A stretch of DNA of 64,000 nt from Microbacterium lacus (GTDB lineage Bacteria; Actinomycetota; Actinomycetes; Actinomycetales; Microbacteriaceae), in assembly GCF_002812805.1 (NCBI RefSeq), contig NZ_NMUM01000005.1, positions 62,001-126,000 on the forward strand, written 5' to 3'. This document shows positions 33,410-40,773 of the stretch, piece by piece (within the stretch, counting starts at the first letter, position 1; each line of letters begins with the position of its first letter). Both the position numbers and the translations under genes were made by a program. The notes under the pieces were generated by a model. That model worked only from the letters and a program-made list of their open reading frames with translations, ran no database searches and was not told the DNA's origin.

Positions 33410-33979
33410 TCAGCGTCGGGACTTATCCACAGAGTAGGTCAGCTCGGCGAACTGACCGACCCGGCGCACTCCCTCGAGGCTCAGACGGTCCGATTCCAGC
33501 CGGCGGGGGAGTAGCGCCCGCCCCGACCCCAAAGTGACCGGGGCGACGCTCAGGACGATCTCGGTCAGGAGCCCCGCATCGGCGAACTGTCCGGCCAGGT
33601 CGCCGCCCCCGACGACCCAGACATCCTTCTCACCGGCCGCAGCGAGAATCTCGGCCCAGGTATCGACGACATCACCCGATCGGAAGCGGATGTCGGCGCC
33701 GGGAACGGCTTCCAATGCCCGGCTCGTGAAGACGAACGTCGGACGGTTCGCGTAGAACTGCGCCCACCTCTCCGGATGATCGAGCAGTTGATCGTGGTCC
33801 ACCACCCACAGGTAGGTCGTGGACCCCTCGACGAGGACGCCGATGCGATCCATGAACAAGTCGATGCCGGCCTCCGCTTCGGAAGCATCCGGTACGGCAA
33901 AAAGCCAGTCGAGGGAATCGGACGCATCCGCGATGAAGCCGTCGAACGTGGCGGCGGTGTAGTAGACGACCCGGGTCAT
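33410..33979 (-). CDS. Dihydrofolate reductase-like / RibD C-terminal family protein
   Basis: A 189-residue reductase-fold protein. It begins MTRVVYYTAATFDGFIADAS and has the nucleotide-binding loop VWVVGGGDLAGQF (about 125-137). The family includes NADPH-dependent reductases of unknown substrate. ATG 33979 is 6 nt from TACATT, so the message is likely leaderless. Its promoter matches the PafBC DNA-damage element (see 33986-34008), which is unusual for this family. Confidence 0.85.
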   Translation of the reverse strand: MTRVVYYTAATFDGFIADASDSLDWLFAVPDASEAEAGIDLFMDRIGVLVEGSTTYLWVVDHDQLLDHPERWAQFYANRPTFVFTSRALEAVPGADIRFRSGDVVDTWAEILAAAGEKDVWVVGGGDLAGQFADAGLLTEIVLSVAPVTLGSGRALLPRRLESDRLSLEGVRRVGQFAELTYSVDKSRR

Positions 33980-33985
33980 CCTGCA

Positions 33986-34008
33986 AATGTACGAGGCGCA
34001 ACCGACAT
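33986..34008 (-). promoter_or_regulatory. PafBC (RecA-NDp)-type promoter of the RibD-like gene
   Basis: On the minus strand: ATGTCGGTT, 8 nt, then TACATT, then 6 nt to the ATG. It matches the mycobacterial consensus TTGTCRGTG-N8-TAnnnT at seven of nine positions with exact spacing and an intact TGTCGGT core. Confidence 0.55.
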
Positions 34009-34098
34009 CCGCTCGACGATCCGAAAGACGGTCTAGCGGATAGGGGCGCCCGACGATAGGGGGTGGGGTCAAACCCGGGAGATTGATACAGATAGAAC

Positions 34099-34449
34099 AT
34101 GCACAAAATCCACTACGCGGGCGATTCGATCGTGACCGGGTCGGAGATCGCCCGCGCACTGCTGGACTACGCACAGGCTTTGTCGCAAGTGACTGCATCG
34201 GCCACCGTCGAGGTGCCGACGATGGAAGAAGATGGCGAACAGGGTCGAGTCGAGCTCCTCATCGGACCCGCCAGCCAGCTGATCGCGCACGAGGTGCGTA
34301 CGGACGAAGCGGACCTGGTCGATGACGAGCTCGTCGACAGGATGACCACGGAGGCGACGCGTCTGCGTCAGTTCGGCTGGCACACGCCGACGGCGGGGGT
34401 TGTGCCGGTCGAGCCGAAGCAGGAGTGGACGGACCTCGAAGACTTTTGA
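34099..34449 (+). CDS. Conserved small hypothetical protein
   Basis: A 116-residue soluble acidic protein beginning MHKIHYAGDSIVTGSEIARA. I recognise no catalytic motif. The end is WTDLEDF. Composition and codon use match neighbours, and homologues seem restricted to Microbacteriaceae (from memory, not searched). It precedes the GntR regulator by 71 nt and may be coding for a housekeeping accessory; function unknown. Confidence 0.7.
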   Translation: MHKIHYAGDSIVTGSEIARALLDYAQALSQVTASATVEVPTMEEDGEQGRVELLIGPASQLIAHEVRTDEADLVDDELVDRMTTEATRLRQFGWHTPTAGVVPVEPKQEWTDLEDF

Positions 34450-34480
34450 CGAACCCGCTGGCCTAAGCGTCGCTGAACTA

Positions 34481-34516
34481 TGTGTTGACACAATAGTACA
34501 AACGGCAGCACAATAG
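34481..34516 (+). promoter_or_regulatory. gntR promoter with likely operator
   Basis: A perfect -35 TTGACA (34485-34490) and -10 CACAAT (34509-34514) are 18 nt apart; the GTG follows after 6 nt. The palindrome TGTGTTGACACA (34481-34492) overlaps the -35, and CACAATAG occurs twice, 20 nt apart (34489, 34509). These are candidate operator sites for autoregulation. Confidence 0.6.
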
Positions 34517-34520
34517 GGGA

Positions 34521-34907
34521 GTGGACAGCTTCCTGACGATCGAAACCGCCGCAGCCACACCGCCTTTCGAACAGCTGCGAATCCAACTCATCGGCGCCAT
34601 CGAGACGGGAAGACTGGTGCCCGGAGAACGGCTGCCGACGGTGAGACGGCTCGCGGAAGATCTCGGCATCGCCGCGGGGACGGTTGCGCGGGCGTATCGC
34701 GAGCTCGAGGCATCCGGTTTCGTCGAAACTCGGGGGAGAAACGGCACGTTCGTGGCACCGCATGGCGACGCCGCTCACCGGGAAGCACAGCGCGCGGCAA
34801 TGGTATTCGCCGACCAGATTCGCGCCCTGCGCTTCGACACGGAAGAAGCGATGTCACTCGTGGCGGCTGCGCTGCAGACGGAAACGCGGACGGATGCGCT
34901 GACCTGA
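34521..34907 (+). CDS. GntR-family regulator, YtrA type
   Basis: A 128-residue transcription factor. The winged helix occupies about 10-80: PPFEQLRIQLIGAIETGRL, LPTVRRLAEDLGIAAGTVAR, then the wing GFVETRGRNGTFV. The short C-terminus (about 45 residues) is typical of the YtrA subfamily, which usually controls an adjacent ABC exporter; none is present here. The strong promoter with palindrome suggests self-repression. Confidence 0.88.
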   Translation: MDSFLTIETAAATPPFEQLRIQLIGAIETGRLVPGERLPTVRRLAEDLGIAAGTVARAYRELEASGFVETRGRNGTFVAPHGDAAHREAQRAAMVFADQIRALRFDTEEAMSLVAAALQTETRTDALT

Positions 34908-35025
34908 CCTCTACCTACGTGCTCAGTCGGGGAGAACAGTCGGCAGTCAATTCTCATACGAACTGACATAATGTGCATTATCGGCGATTATCCACAGGCC
35001 TCGAGAGTGGCACGAAGGCCGTATC

Positions 35026-35307
35026 TCAAGACCCCCGGAGTTCTCCCAGCGCAGAGACGACGAGCCGTGGCGGATCGTCCGCAAACATCAGGGTGGCAAG
35101 AGTCTTCGTGCACGAGCGACAACGGACGATCGCCGCGGTGTCGTCGATCTCCACCCAGGCCTCCGCAATCCGAGCCGCCGTTCCGCATGCGCCACATACG
35201 GCGATCATCCCGGTCGGTTCGCCACCGAACAGACGCTCCAGAGCGCCAGCCAGCACATTGCCATCAACATGGTCGGCGTGAGCCGCACGCCTGTGTGGAT
35301 CCATCAT
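35026..35307 (-). CDS. DUF6510 family CxxC protein
   Basis: A 93-residue protein with two CxxC pairs (AVCGACGTAA and VRCRSCTKTL), suggesting a small zinc ribbon or a rubredoxin-like iron site. It begins with HADHVDGNVLAGALERLFG, typical of DUF6510. Its ATG overlaps the stop of the FAD reductase (ATGA), so they are coupled. Predicted electron carrier or structural partner for the molybdopterin unit; inference only. Confidence 0.8.
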   Translation of the reverse strand: MMDPHRRAAHADHVDGNVLAGALERLFGGEPTGMIAVCGACGTAARIAEAWVEIDDTAAIVRCRSCTKTLATLMFADDPPRLVVSALGELRGS

Positions 35308-36029
35308 CCGCCCCCGAATCGTTCGGTTTTGATGCGTGCCGGATCGTGGCCGAGCTCGACAAGTCGACGCGAGACGACCTCGACGAACGCCGTCGGCCCA
35401 CAGACGTACACCGTGGGCGAATCCGTCGCGGGAAAGACTGCCGCGGCGATCGTTTCGGCATTCAGTCGTCCGACGACACCCGGCCAGCCCGCGGGAGCAT
35501 GCTGCGTGAACGCCCAGGTGAGATCGATCCCCTGCTCCCCCAGCATCATCAGATCATCGCGATATATCGCATCTTCCGGCGACTTGACCGAATACAACAA
35601 GCGGAACGGTTGGCCTGTGCCGGCGGCAGCCCGGGCGCGGGCGATGGCACGGAGCGGCACGATCCCCGATCCCCCCGCGATCAGCTGAACAGCCGACGCA
35701 TCCTCGTCCCGCCAGACGAAGTACCCGCCGAGCGGACCGAGGATCTCGACGTGGTCCCCTGGTTGCGCGTCATGCACCAGATACGGCGACACCTCGCCCT
35801 CAGGGTGCGCGTCCACCGCGAGCTCGATCCGCTCGCCCTGACCCGACGTGCCCAGAGAGTACGAGCGCACCGCTTGATAGCCGTCCTCCGCGGTCAAACG
35901 GACGTCGACATGTTGACCCGGAAGATTGCCCGGCCATCCGGGCACATCGATGCCCAGAACCCGCGCATTGGGAGTGACTTTCGTGACGTCCGCAACCTGC
36001 GCGACGGCCCACGTACGAGGGTTTACCAA
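35304..36029 (-). CDS. FAD/NAD(P)-binding ferredoxin reductase-like protein
   Basis: A 241-residue reductase. The FAD domain (about 1-105) has YQAVRSYSLGTSG with the RxYS motif. The NAD(P) domain has LIAGGSGIVPLRAIARA (about 114-130) and TVYVCGPTAFVEVV. There is no 2Fe-2S domain, so electrons must pass to a partner. It overlaps the molybdopterin protein by 7 nt and the CxxC protein by 4 nt: a single three-gene operon. Confidence 0.88.
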   Translation of the reverse strand: MVNPRTWAVAQVADVTKVTPNARVLGIDVPGWPGNLPGQHVDVRLTAEDGYQAVRSYSLGTSGQGERIELAVDAHPEGEVSPYLVHDAQPGDHVEILGPLGGYFVWRDEDASAVQLIAGGSGIVPLRAIARARAAAGTGQPFRLLYSVKSPEDAIYRDDLMMLGEQGIDLTWAFTQHAPAGWPGVVGRLNAETIAAAVFPATDSPTVYVCGPTAFVEVVSRRLVELGHDPARIKTERFGGG

Positions 36030-36616
36030 TAGCGTTCCTCGGTCCAGGGGTCACCGTGGGTGTGGTACCCGTTCTGCTCCCAGAATCCCGGGTCATCGTG
36101 CGCCTGCAGCGTGATGCCCCGAACCCACTTGGCGCTCTTCCAGAAGTACAGGTGCGGCACGAGCAGCCGTGCGGGGCCGCCGTGCTCGGGATCGAGCGGC
36201 TCACCGTCGAACTCGAACGCGATCCACGACTTACCGCCGAGCAGATCTTCGAGAGCGAGGTTCGTCGTATAGCCACCGTAGGAGTGGACCATGACGTATT
36301 CATCGGCTGTGTCGATTCCGGCGAAGAGCGTGTCGAGCGAAACACCCCGCCACGTCGTTTCCAACTTCGACCAGCGTGTGACGCAATGGATGTCGGTGTG
36401 CACATCCTCGATCGGCAGCGCGTGGATCTCGTCCCACGTCCAGTTGGTGACGACACCCTTCTCCGTGCCAATCGAGAAGGCCCACTCCCCCGTGTCGATC
36501 CGGGGCGTCGGACCGGCAGAGAGCACCGGGAAGTCAGCGGTGAGGTACTGGCCCGGCGGGAGTCGCGGATCGCTCTCACGTCGTCGCTCACCGAATCCTC
36601 GCGAGAAGATCGCCAC
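36023..36616 (-). CDS. Sulfite oxidase-like molybdopterin-dependent oxidoreductase
   Basis: A 197-residue single-domain protein of the sulfite oxidase/YedY fold. The Mo-ligand cysteine is in VHTDIHCVTRWSKLETTWRG (about 73-92). YVMVHSYGGYTTNLALED and HGGPARLLVPHLYFWKSAKW (about 145-164) are the family core. No Tat signal is visible, so unlike MsrP it is probably cytoplasmic. It heads the operon with the FAD reductase. Substrate unknown. Confidence 0.88.
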   Translation of the reverse strand: MAIFSRGFGERRRESDPRLPPGQYLTADFPVLSAGPTPRIDTGEWAFSIGTEKGVVTNWTWDEIHALPIEDVHTDIHCVTRWSKLETTWRGVSLDTLFAGIDTADEYVMVHSYGGYTTNLALEDLLGGKSWIAFEFDGEPLDPEHGGPARLLVPHLYFWKSAKWVRGITLQAHDDPGFWEQNGYHTHGDPWTEERYW

Positions 36617-36732
36617 GTCAGCCTCCCGTCACGCCCGATCGGGCTCCGAAATCGTGCCCGGTTGGGGCAAGTCCGAGCCACAGCGTATCCGAGCGCACCT
36701 CGTCCGCGACACAGCGGATCGTCGCAAATCGT

Positions 36733-36738
36733 TACGCT
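36733..36738 (+). promoter_or_regulatory. -10 box upstream of the AEC transporter
   Basis: TACGCT ends 6 nt before a GTG at 36745 that opens a 16-codon frame, not the transporter frame. Confidence 0.45.
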
Positions 36739-36744
36739 CGAGTC

Positions 36745-36795
36745 GTGACACTCCCCCACGCACTGCGCCTCCCCGGCGGAAGCCGTACGCAGTGA
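36745..36795 (+). CDS. Candidate leaderless leader peptide coupled to the AEC transporter
   Basis: GTG at the predicted transcription start opens a frame encoding VTLPHALRLPGGSRTQ; its TGA stop overlaps the transporter GTG (GTGA). This geometry would allow leaderless initiation followed by coupled reinitiation. No homologue is known to me. The alternative is a coincidental short frame. Confidence 0.35.
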   Translation: MTLPHALRLPGGSRTQ

Positions 36796-37715
36796 GTGGG
36801 ATCCTCACCGGGTTCGCCGTCGTCGGACTCGCCATCGCGCTGGGTTATGTTCTCGGACGACAGGGACTACTCGGCGAGCACGCACGCTTTGTCCTGTCTC
36901 GTCTGACCTTCTTCGTTCTCTCGCCATTCCTGCTGTTCGTGGTCCTGGCCGAGGCGGATATACCGACGCTGTTCTCCGCGCTCCTGCCCGTCTCGGCGCT
37001 GACAGCGATCTCGATGTTCGCGGTCTACGCGGTCCTCGCTCGCTTGCTCTGGCGACGCGGGCTGGGAGACACCGTTGTGGGTGCGCTCGGTTCCGGCTAC
37101 GTGAATGCGAACAACATCGGCATTCCGATCGCGCTCTACCTGCTGGGCAACGCCGCATTCTCGGCACCCGTGATCCTCGCCCAGTTGCTCGTCTTCATGC
37201 CGATCGCTCTCGTGTTGCTCGACGCGTCGACCAGCGCGTCGGCGCCATCCGTCGGGCGCATCCTCAGGCAGACAGCCCGTAACCCGATGCTCATCGGCGC
37301 GGCGCTCGGTGTCGTCGTGGCGCTCACCGGGATCCAGTTGCCACCCGTCGTGTGGGAGCCGATCGCACTGATCGCGGGCGCATGCGTTCCCATCTTGTTG
37401 ATCTCGTACGGCCTCTCCCTGCCCGGGGCCCGGGTGCTGACGACGAAAGGGCGCCGCCGCGACATCTTGTTGGCCAGTGGGCTCAAACTCGTCGCGATGC
37501 CGCTCGTCGCGTGGGCGCTCGCGCAGTTCGTGTTCGCGCTCCCCCGCGACCAGGTTCTGTCGGTCGTCGTGTTGGCCGCGCTGCCAACCGCGCAGAACGT
37601 CTTCAATTTCGCGCAGCGCTACGACGTCGGCGAACGCATCGCGCGCGACACGATTTTCTTGACGACGATCGGATGCATCCCGGTGCTGCTGATCGTCGCG
37701 TTCCTGCTGTCGTAA
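36792..37715 (+). CDS. AEC-family auxin-efflux-carrier-type transporter
   Basis: A 307-residue membrane protein with about ten transmembrane helices. The conserved AEC core is GSGYVNANNIGIPIALYLLGN (about 97-117). The second half contains LAALPTAQNVFNFAQRYDVGE. Likely exports or imports organic acids (malate/malonate-type substrates in other bacteria). The GTG start aligns with the family N-terminus (SGILTGFAVVGLAIALGY). Confidence 0.88.
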   Translation: MSGILTGFAVVGLAIALGYVLGRQGLLGEHARFVLSRLTFFVLSPFLLFVVLAEADIPTLFSALLPVSALTAISMFAVYAVLARLLWRRGLGDTVVGALGSGYVNANNIGIPIALYLLGNAAFSAPVILAQLLVFMPIALVLLDASTSASAPSVGRILRQTARNPMLIGAALGVVVALTGIQLPPVVWEPIALIAGACVPILLISYGLSLPGARVLTTKGRRRDILLASGLKLVAMPLVAWALAQFVFALPRDQVLSVVVLAALPTAQNVFNFAQRYDVGERIARDTIFLTTIGCIPVLLIVAFLLS

Positions 37716-37810
37716 AAGTCAGACGACACGCACTCGCCGACTACCTGTGCACGACGCCATGACAGCGCTAACCTGGTGTCTCACAGGTATTTCCCAGAAA
37801 GGACACTCCC

Positions 37811-38365
37811 ATGTCCACCGACATTCCCGTTGAAAAGGCTGCCGTCAACGGCATCCGCACCGCCCTCGGCCTGAGCGGTGCCATCGCGCTCATCGTGGGT
37901 ATCCTCATCCTCGTCTGGCCCGGACGCACCGCGATCGTCGTCACCGCCATCATCGCGGTCTACGCAATCGTCGGCGGCCTCGTATATGCCGGTCTCGGCA
38001 TCTTCTCGAAGTCGATGGGCGGTTGGGCACGCGTCGGCCACATTGTGCTCGGCGTGATCTACGTCATCGCCGGCATCATCGCCTTCTTCAACCTCGGCGC
38101 AACCGCTGCGTGGCTCGCGCTGTTCCTCGGCATTCTCGTCGGCATCATGTGGATCGTCGAAGGCGTCGTGGCACTCACGACCCTCGGCGGCTCGGCATCG
38201 AAGGGCTGGACGGTGTTCTTCGCGATCATCAGCATCATCGCCGGCATCGTTCTGCTCTTCTCCCCCATCTGGGGCGCCGTGGTGCTCTGGTGGCTGCTCG
38301 GCATCTCGCTCGTCGTGCTCGGCATCATTCAGATCGTCCGCGCGTTCAGCTTCAAGTCGCTGTAG
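37811..38365 (+). CDS. HdeD-like DUF308 membrane protein
   Basis: A 184-residue protein with six predicted transmembrane segments, of the HdeD/DUF308 family linked in E. coli to acid resistance. GRTAIVVTAIIAVYAIVGGL is an example of the hydrophobic repeats. GAAAGGA precedes the ATG; TAACCT (37769-37774) is a possible -10. A strong terminator follows. Confidence 0.85.
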   Translation: MSTDIPVEKAAVNGIRTALGLSGAIALIVGILILVWPGRTAIVVTAIIAVYAIVGGLVYAGLGIFSKSMGGWARVGHIVLGVIYVIAGIIAFFNLGATAAWLALFLGILVGIMWIVEGVVALTTLGGSASKGWTVFFAIISIIAGIVLLFSPIWGAVVLWWLLGISLVVLGIIQIVRAFSFKSL

Positions 38366-38383
38366 CCGATCGTTCGCAACACG

Positions 38384-38425
38384 CGAAAAGCGCGCATCCC
38401 CGACGACGGGATGCGCGCTTTTTCG
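38384..38425. terminator. Bidirectional intrinsic terminator
   Basis: The stem AAAAGCGCGCATCCC (38386-38400) pairs perfectly with 38408-38422 around a 7-nt loop. It has A- and T-tracts on both sides, serving DUF308 (+) and the SDR gene (-). Confidence 0.92.
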
Positions 38426-38434
38426 TGCGGCAGG

Positions 38435-39193
38435 TCAGCCGAAGTCGGTGGTGTCCCCGACGAGGCGCGTGTTGTCCTCCGGAATCGGATCGACAGCCGC
38501 GCGCGCGATCTCGGCGGCGAACTCGCCCACGTTGTAGAGCTTGCCGGCGGATTCGCGCCGCGAGGCGATGGCGCCGGGGTTTGCCCGCTCGAGCAGGGTG
38601 GCCGTGATGGTCCCCTCGATCATGTCGCCCGAAACGACGACGAACTCGATCCCGCGCTCCGTCAGATCGGGGATGAGTTCACGCAGCGCATCTTCGCCCG
38701 CGCGCTTCGACAAAGCGACGGGTTCGTACTCGGGCATCGTCGGCGTCGTACGGATGAAGTGGGCCTGGTGGCTCGTCACGAACACGACGCGTGAGCCCGC
38801 ACCGAGCAGCGGCAGTGCGCGCTGCAGCGCACCGACTTGGGCATCACGGTTGAGCAGGAGCGCGTAGTCCTCGCCCATTCCGCTCTCCATGCCCCCCGAG
38901 GCGTTCAGGACCAGGATGTCGAGTCCACCGAACTCCCGCTCCACCTCGGCGTACATCGTGCCGACCGAATCGGCGTCGGTGAGGTCCGCGCCGATGACGA
39001 GCGCGCGAACACCGAGCTCGCGGACCTGAGCGGCGAGCTTCTCGGCCCGGGGCGCCTTGTTGCGGAAGTTGATGACGACGTCCGCGCCCGCCTCGGCGAG
39101 GTATCGGACCGTATCGGCACCGATTCCGCGGGATGAGCCCGTCACGAGCACCCGCTTTCCTGCGAGCGAACCGGGTGCGAGGGGCTGTGACAT
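38435..39193 (-). CDS. SDR-family oxidoreductase, atypical active site
   Basis: A 252-residue short-chain dehydrogenase. The Rossmann loop is VLVTGSSRGIGADTV (about 15-29), then LVLNASGGMESG and VVFVTSHQAHF. The usual YxxxK appears as EYEPVALSK, so the residue four before Lys is Val, not Tyr; the nearest Tyr is seven before. Either the register differs or the enzyme is not a standard SDR. AGGAG precedes the ATG at 39193. Confidence 0.85.
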   Translation of the reverse strand: MSQPLAPGSLAGKRVLVTGSSRGIGADTVRYLAEAGADVVINFRNKAPRAEKLAAQVRELGVRALVIGADLTDADSVGTMYAEVEREFGGLDILVLNASGGMESGMGEDYALLLNRDAQVGALQRALPLLGAGSRVVFVTSHQAHFIRTTPTMPEYEPVALSKRAGEDALRELIPDLTERGIEFVVVSGDMIEGTITATLLERANPGAIASRRESAGKLYNVGEFAAEIARAAVDPIPEDNTRLVGDTTDFG

Positions 39194-39325
39194 GCGTACT
39201 CCTGGGGTGGCGGGGTGAGACGTTCTCGACCCTACCAAGTGGGCGTTGATCGCCCGTTCTTACGGCAAGTCCCCCGGCCTTTCGGGCACTACCGCGTGCT
39301 AGGTTCGTTGAGGAGGAGGCTTCCC

Positions 39326-39817
39326 ATGGAACTCATCCAGAACATCGAGCAGTTCGCGTGGATCGGATGGATCGTTCTGATCCTCGTCTTCTTCACGATC
39401 GAGACTTTGACGCTCGAAATGACCTTCCTGATGCTGGGACTCGGCGGTGTCGCTGGCCTGGCCTCGGACTTCGCGGGTGCGCCACTCTGGCTGCAGGTCA
39501 TCATCGCCGCCGCTGTCGCCGCTCTTCTCCTGCTCGTGCTCCGGCCGCCCCTGCTGCGACGCCTGCGGCGGGGTGAGGATCCTGCGCTCAGCAATATTGA
39601 TGCACTTCGCGGCATGCTCGGTGTCGTCGTCTCCACCGTCGGTCCGATGGGCGGGCAGGTCCGCCTCGCGAATGGCGAAACGTGGACGGCCCGCGCAGCG
39701 ACGGCGATCGAGATCACCCCCGGCGTCGCGGTCACCGTCACGCTGATCGATGGAGCCACCGCCATCGTGCAGCCGGTCGAAACAACGCAAGCAATCCAGG
39801 AGGACTTCCCCGCATGA
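39326..39817 (+). CDS. NfeD-family membrane protein
   Basis: A 163-residue protein with three transmembrane helices (about 12-30, 32-50, 52-73) and a C-terminal OB-fold (about 95-150; QVRLANGETWTARA). NfeD proteins partner SPFH proteins; the next gene overlaps by 4 nt and is one. TAGGTT (39300-39305) and AGGAGGAGG precede the ATG. Confidence 0.88.
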   Translation: MELIQNIEQFAWIGWIVLILVFFTIETLTLEMTFLMLGLGGVAGLASDFAGAPLWLQVIIAAAVAALLLLVLRPPLLRRLRRGEDPALSNIDALRGMLGVVVSTVGPMGGQVRLANGETWTARAATAIEITPGVAVTVTLIDGATAIVQPVETTQAIQEDFPA

Positions 39818-40764
39818 TCGAGGACATCATCCCCACCGCGATCGGATGGGCGCTTGCGCTCGTCGTTTTCATCTTCGTCGTCGTCGTCATCGCTCGGTCG
39901 ATCCGCATCATTCCGCAAGCCTCCGCGGGAGTCGTCGAGCGACTCGGGCGCTACCGCCGCACCCTCATGCCGGGGCTGAACGTGCTGGTGCCGTTCATCG
40001 ACCGAGTTCGCCCCCTGATCGATCTGCGCGAGCAGGTCGTATCGTTTCCCCCGCAGCCCGTCATCACCGAAGACAACCTCGTCGTCTCGATCGACACGGT
40101 CATCTACTTCCAAGTGACGGACCCCCGCGCGGCCACCTACGAGATCAACAACTATCTCGGTGCCGTCGAACAACTGACGACCACGACGCTTCGTAACGTC
40201 GTCGGAGGCCTGAACCTCGAAGAAGCGCTGACGAGCCGCGATGAGATCAACCAGAAGCTGCGCATCGTGCTGGACGAGGCGACCGGCAAGTGGGGCATCC
40301 GCGTCGGTCGCGTCGAGCTGAAAGCGATCGACCCGCCCGCCTCCATCCAGGATTCGATGGAGAAGCAGATGCGTGCCGAGCGTGACCGACGCGCTCTCAT
40401 CCTGACGGCCGAGGGCACGAAACAATCTGCGATCTTGACCGCCGAGGGCGCTCGCCAGGCCGAGATCCTCCGCGCCGAGGGAGACAAAGCCGCGGCGGTT
40501 CTGCGCGCCGAGGGCGAGGCTCAGGCGATCCAGACCGTCTTCCACGCCATCCACGTAGGCGACCCAGACGAGAAACTCCTGGCCTACCAGTACCTGCAGA
40601 TGTTGCCGAAGATCAGTGAGGGTGAATCGAACAAGCTCTGGATCATTCCCAGCGAGTTCACCGCTGCGCTCAGTGGCATCACAAGCGCCTTCGGTGTGAA
40701 GCCGGCGACACCCGAGCAGCCCGCTCCCCCGGCGCCGAGCGGTCGCGTTCCTCCGCTCGCCTGA
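39814..40764 (+). CDS. SPFH/Band 7 (stomatin-like) protein
   Basis: A 316-residue slipin-like protein. One N-terminal transmembrane helix (about 8-28), then the SPFH domain (QASAGVVERLGRYRRTLMPG to about 200), a coiled segment rich in EGxRQAEILRAEGDKAA repeats (about 185-235) and a Pro-rich tail. It organises membrane microdomains with NfeD. Confidence 0.92.
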   Translation: MIEDIIPTAIGWALALVVFIFVVVVIARSIRIIPQASAGVVERLGRYRRTLMPGLNVLVPFIDRVRPLIDLREQVVSFPPQPVITEDNLVVSIDTVIYFQVTDPRAATYEINNYLGAVEQLTTTTLRNVVGGLNLEEALTSRDEINQKLRIVLDEATGKWGIRVGRVELKAIDPPASIQDSMEKQMRAERDRRALILTAEGTKQSAILTAEGARQAEILRAEGDKAAAVLRAEGEAQAIQTVFHAIHVGDPDEKLLAYQYLQMLPKISEGESNKLWIIPSEFTAALSGITSAFGVKPATPEQPAPPAPSGRVPPLA

Positions 40765-40773
40765 CCGTCTCTC

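Noticed and set aside
34940..34990. AT-rich patch with CATAAT and an ATAATG-CATTAT palindrome as a promoter for a new plus-strand gene.
   Set aside because: Any frame starting there runs antisense through the DUF6510 gene and lacks protein-like composition.
33423..34996. Two perfect DnaA-box sequences TTATCCACA at 33423 and 34988.
   Set aside because: They are single, 1.5 kb apart, with one inside a coding region, and there is no dnaA, dnaN or AT-rich unwinding region, so this is not an origin.
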